Shown here in pieces: positions 60,697 through 64,000 of a stretch of DNA of 64,000 nt; position 1 is the first letter of the stretch, and every line of letters begins with the position of its first letter. A program made the translations under genes and the position numbers. The notes beneath the pieces are model-generated. The model was not told the DNA's origin. It ran no database searches and saw only the letters and a list, made by a program, of their open reading frames with translations. The stretch is taken from assembly GCA_963920765.1 (NCBI GenBank), contig OY987249.1, positions 1,180,501 to 1,244,500 on the forward strand. The letters are read 5' to 3'. Origin of the DNA: Ulota crispa (lineage: Eukaryota; Streptophyta; Bryopsida; Orthotrichales; Orthotrichaceae).

Positions 60697-61140
60697 TTGC
60701 TGCATAGATGTATAGGTGTGGGTTTGTATGATGTAGATAATGGCATGTGGATTCACAAATGCGGTGTCCCTGCATTATGTAACAATCCTCCAGACATTCC
60801 CACAAACAAGACAGATGAGGATGAGGAGGAGGAAGAAGAGGAATGGAAGGAAGAAGAGGAAGATGACAAGGAAGATGAAGCTGACAAAGAAGTTGAACAG
60901 GAGGAGTACTAGCTGGACAAACAATGCATCAATGTTGAGGACTAGGTAGTGGTGCATATCCGGTGCAGTCAAAAGTCTCCGGGAGTTGGTCCAGCTGGAA
61001 GGCGGAAAAAACATTGCTATGTACATTTGAAACGTTGCAGAGCTGAATAGAAAACCTTATGGGTAGACAAAGAAGACAAGCCATTTGGATCAATGACAAT
61101 GTTTTTTCAAAGTGACGTGAAGCATTATGCAAAGGCTTTG
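60697..61140 (+). pseudogene. Acidic coding remnant
   Basis: The frame contains DVDNGMWIHKCGVPALCNNP, then a long Glu/Asp run to a stop at 60910-60912. It continues in frame after stops with KSPGVGPAGRRKKHCYVHLK and KEDKPFGSMTMFFQSDVKHY. Acidic tracts are common in CACTA accessory proteins. The identity is not established. Confidence 0.3.
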
Positions 61141-61799
61141 AATCTAGCGTACAATTAGAAAGAACAACCTTCAGGAGACAGATCTCAATTTGTCAATTGA
61201 CTGTACACAGGTACAAGTTGACTTTCATCTTCAGACAGAAATTTGTCTTCTATGTGTAGCAACTGCAAATACATGTCAACATGACTCAGTCATGTTCATA
61301 TCTTACAATAATAACATTGAAGTTATTGTAGATCCATGAATACAATATTTCCACCAACAACTTTACGTACTTCCTGAAAGTGTTAGGAAACATTTATTAG
61401 CGTACTGCCTAGTATGATATAAGCCATGCTAATTTATTGAGGAATAGTGTCATCAAAGTTGTGAGTCCTTCTAAGGAAAATATTGTATACAATTTAGGTA
61501 CGTAAAAGTATGTCTTAAGTAATGGCATGAACTAATGTTATTGTACTTTTCAGTCGCTCAAAAAGTCGTGCAACATTTACGACGCTTAGAAAAGTATAAA
61601 GCTGTAGGTGTTTGTCTTAATTCTCAGATTTTTTCCTATGTGGCATGAGCATTCTCGGAATGGGATATACTTTGGCGTAAGTGAAGTACCACCAATTAGT
61701 ACGCCGGCATAACCAATGTGTTCACATAATTGTAATCAATATTGAATGCATGTATATAACTTAAGTACTGCTATATGTGTAATTGTTTATGTCTTGTAC

Positions 61800-62135
61800 G
61801 GTATTTTTTCAAAATGGATGATTAAGGGGGGCCGCAAGAAGGTGAACAAGCAATGGATAAGCCCTAAAATCATCGCTGTTCTCATTTATAGATGCCACAA
61901 GCTCAACAATTTAATTGATAAAGGACTAGGGAAAGCTGTGGAGGTGCCCAACAAGCAGTGGGAGATGTTGCAAACATTACGATCAACTGTAAGAGCTCAC
62001 AAGATCTTCAAACAGATGAGCGCAAACTCAAAAGGAGACATGCCCAAGATTCCAAAATTGATGGCATTGAAGGATGCACCCATTGCAAACCACGTAAGGT
62101 TTTTTACTTGTCCTATTAGATTGAATGTATCATAA
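61800..62135 (+). pseudogene. Coding remnant, basic helical protein
   Basis: The frame reads KWMIKGGRKKVNKQWISPKI, then VEVPNKQWEMLQTLRSTVRA and KIPKLMALKDAPIANH, and then runs into a donor-like CAC/GTAAGG. The coiled-coil segment at 62349-62543 lies ~0.2 kb on in the same reading frame modulo 3. No family was recognised with confidence. Position and character fit the second, DNA-binding gene of CACTA elements. Confidence 0.35.
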
Positions 62136-62348
62136 AGCAGTCACCTATATTTCATATTGCTGTTGTATAGGAGAAGCCAGTAGTGGTTATATTATTTTTG
62201 AATGAAACTACAGGCGTCGTTGTTTAAATGCATATGTATATTTATATTCAGTGTCATACAAATATCTGCATAGTTTTTGTTGAGATTGTTGTATTGGCAG
62301 GGTATATAGCATGTACCTAACCCTACGCCAGCGGAGATTGACACTGAG

Positions 62349-62543
62349 GTGCAGGCTGATTACACACGATTGGAGGTTGAGCAAAGGAAATCATGGGGGG
62401 ATTATGGACAACATGTATTGGAGATGACTGCCAGGATATCTGAACTTGAGAGGGTGATCTCAACCCTTGTGTCCAAGGTGGATGCAATGCAAGATCTTGT
62501 GCAAGTCACTACAAGAAATGTCTTTAACAATGCTAGACCTTAG
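62349..62543 (+). pseudogene. Coiled-coil coding remnant
   Basis: The frame has a heptad-like stretch: RLEVEQRKSWGDYGQHVLEM, then TARISELERVISTLVSKVDA, ending NVFNNARP and a stop. It begins after an acceptor-like TGGCAG near 62301. Such C-terminal coiled coils occur in TNPA/Transposase_24-type accessory proteins of CACTA elements. The link is by analogy only. Confidence 0.35.
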
Positions 62544-62769
62544 GGCTCCAAAGACCCTGAATGACCAACAGATACCGCACTACCTATGACATAGAAGGTA
62601 GGACATTATGCAATGCTCATTGTTAATGAACTTGGATACTATCCAAGTTGTGCAATAATGCATTCATGTCCAAAGGCAATGTCACATTGGGAAATAGCAT
62701 GTCAAGGCCATTTTGTAGGGCAACAAAGGTGGAGGTTTATAACATGTATGGAATGGACAAGGAGAAGAG

Positions 62770-63600
62770 GTGCATGTCAAGGGGGGAAAGGACTCATGTG
62801 ACAAAAACAAAGGAGGTGACCAAGAGAGGGCCGACACGTCAAGTAAGACAGTTGTCTTGGTAAGAGAGGATGATGTGGACACCGGCAACACTAACATGCA
62901 AGGTGCACGGAAGGCAAATGCAGTAGGCGATGGGAGGCGCTTGCAGCACATGTTTGTGAATGCAATCTCTATGGAAATTGGTGGACGCAAGGGTGCAAAG
63001 ATAATGGAAGAGGTATGTAACAATCAAGTGACCTATCGAAGCACGTACTAATGTCACGTGCATGTAATTTTGGAAACAACAAAGCTAGTAAATGAACCAC
63101 TTTCACACATTGCAATAAGCATATATGAAAACTTTGTTTTTGTATGATCTATCTCAAAAGAAAAAATTATATATAGCACCATGAAATGCACATTTGAACC
63201 TGGTCTTGGTTGTTGTTCATATGAAAGTATAGGACACAATTAAAACAATAGGGTTTAGCTAGCAGGTTATAAACAGTGTGGGCATGTTGTAAATAGAATG
63301 TGGAAGGGCAATGTTCTTGTGAGTAAATGGAAGGAGTGCATGGTGTTGATTTGGTAGTAATAGAATCATAATTGCAGTCTCGAGTGTTGTTTAGACTTTG
63401 CACATAAGTGTATTACAAAATTGTGCCTTTAGCGCTGAACTCTGCGTGGAACAGTTGCTACAAACAAGTCACGCTTATGCAGTACTCAAAGCCACCACAC
63501 GTGAGGAAGGTGGCGAGGAAACAGAGGGCCTCAAAGCAAAAGAAGGTGGACACCTTGAAGGTGACAGATATACCTACAATGACAGAGGTAGAAATGTGAT
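62770..63600 (+). pseudogene. Charged coding remnants
   Basis: Two short plus-strand pieces: 62770-63051 (GGKDSCDKNKGGDQERADTS, FVNAISMEIGGRKG) and 63408-63599 (HVRKVARKQRASKQKKVDTL). Both are Lys/Asp/Glu-rich. No domain recognised. The stretch 63052-63400 between them is AT-rich and empty. Confidence 0.25.
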
Positions 63601-64000
63601 GCCGATTGAACTCCAATACTTGAATATGGTGAGTGACTATAACTACAAGAGAGTGTGTTGGTGCATTTCATGCAACAATTGTATGTAATTGTCGGCATCG
63701 GATATGACAGAGTTTTTTTAGCACGCGGATGCATTGTAACATGTTTAGATTAATTGATTTTTTTATTGCACTTGGGATGTGGAACAACATATCAATGGAA
63801 ATGGAGGTACGATGTAATGTTTGCATGTGATATTCTAGTAATGTTCAAAGGATTTTGAAATTGCATTGAATAATTGTTTTTTCATGTCATGGTAGTAAAC
63901 CCTATGTCTAAATCTTAGGAACTGTCCGATTCAAAGAAGATATAAAAGACACTAACAATCATGTGCACGATAAGTAGTTCTAGTGATTGGGTTGTTGTGA

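Noticed and set aside
63970-64000. CACTA right terminus at the window end (TTCTAGTG)
   Set aside because: Only a weak match to TTTTCTACTAGTG and no matching left end was found near the transposase. The element end is more likely outside the window or lost.

Overview
This window is AT-rich nuclear DNA from a land plant, in a transposon-rich, gene-poor region. The evidence is CACTA (En/Spm) transposase remains with Transpos_assoc, TNP2, DUF4218 and DUF4216 segments, Stowaway-type MITEs, F-box/kelch genes, and a MYG1-like gene fragment with clean plant-style intron borders. The species cannot be fixed from sequence alone. The character of the CACTA and F-box proteins makes a seed-free plant (bryophyte, lycophyte or fern) my guess, held with low confidence. 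No rRNA, tRNA, CRISPR or organelle genes were recognised.

Layout. 0-3.5 kb: a degenerate tandem repeat and a broken two-part gene of unknown family (minus strand). 4.4-8.5 kb: block A of a segmental duplication, carrying a frameshifted F-box gene. 8.5-14.4 kb: a cluster of TTAA-flanked elements and a Stowaway MITE. 14.3-19.6 kb: block B, carrying a near-intact F-box/kelch gene (16539-17726) and a MYG1-like fragment that block A lacks. 20.3-24.8 kb: a long decayed reading frame on the minus strand. 25-36 kb: mostly non-coding, with nested repeats. 36.06-39.35 kb: a non-autonomous CACTA element (perfect 13-bp terminal inverted repeats) loaded with a probable SINE, a foldback and a 10-bp minisatellite. 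39.4-43.1 kb: about 11 tandem units of ~330 bp, with three more units inverted at 45.7-46.6 kb. 47-53 kb: a decayed autonomous CACTA transposase. 53.5-56.7 kb: two TTAA-class elements, one a 725-bp near-perfect hairpin. 58.7-63.7 kb: scattered coding remains, perhaps the second gene of the CACTA element.

The strongest unusual signal is a set of about ten elements (130 bp to 1.7 kb) lying between TTAA tetranucleotides, most starting with CCC or CYCC and carrying short imperfect inverted ends. Three of them sit inside other repeats whose uninterrupted relatives are also present in this window. In each case the empty site shows one TTAA-like tetranucleotide where the filled site shows two. That is internal evidence for TTAA target-site duplication, the hallmark of the piggyBac superfamily, which I do not recall as well described in land plants.

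The only likely functional protein gene is the F-box gene in block B. The other coding sequences carry stops or frameshifts. The large minus-strand frame and the CACTA transposase have many nonsense codons but few indels, so they decayed mainly by base substitution.
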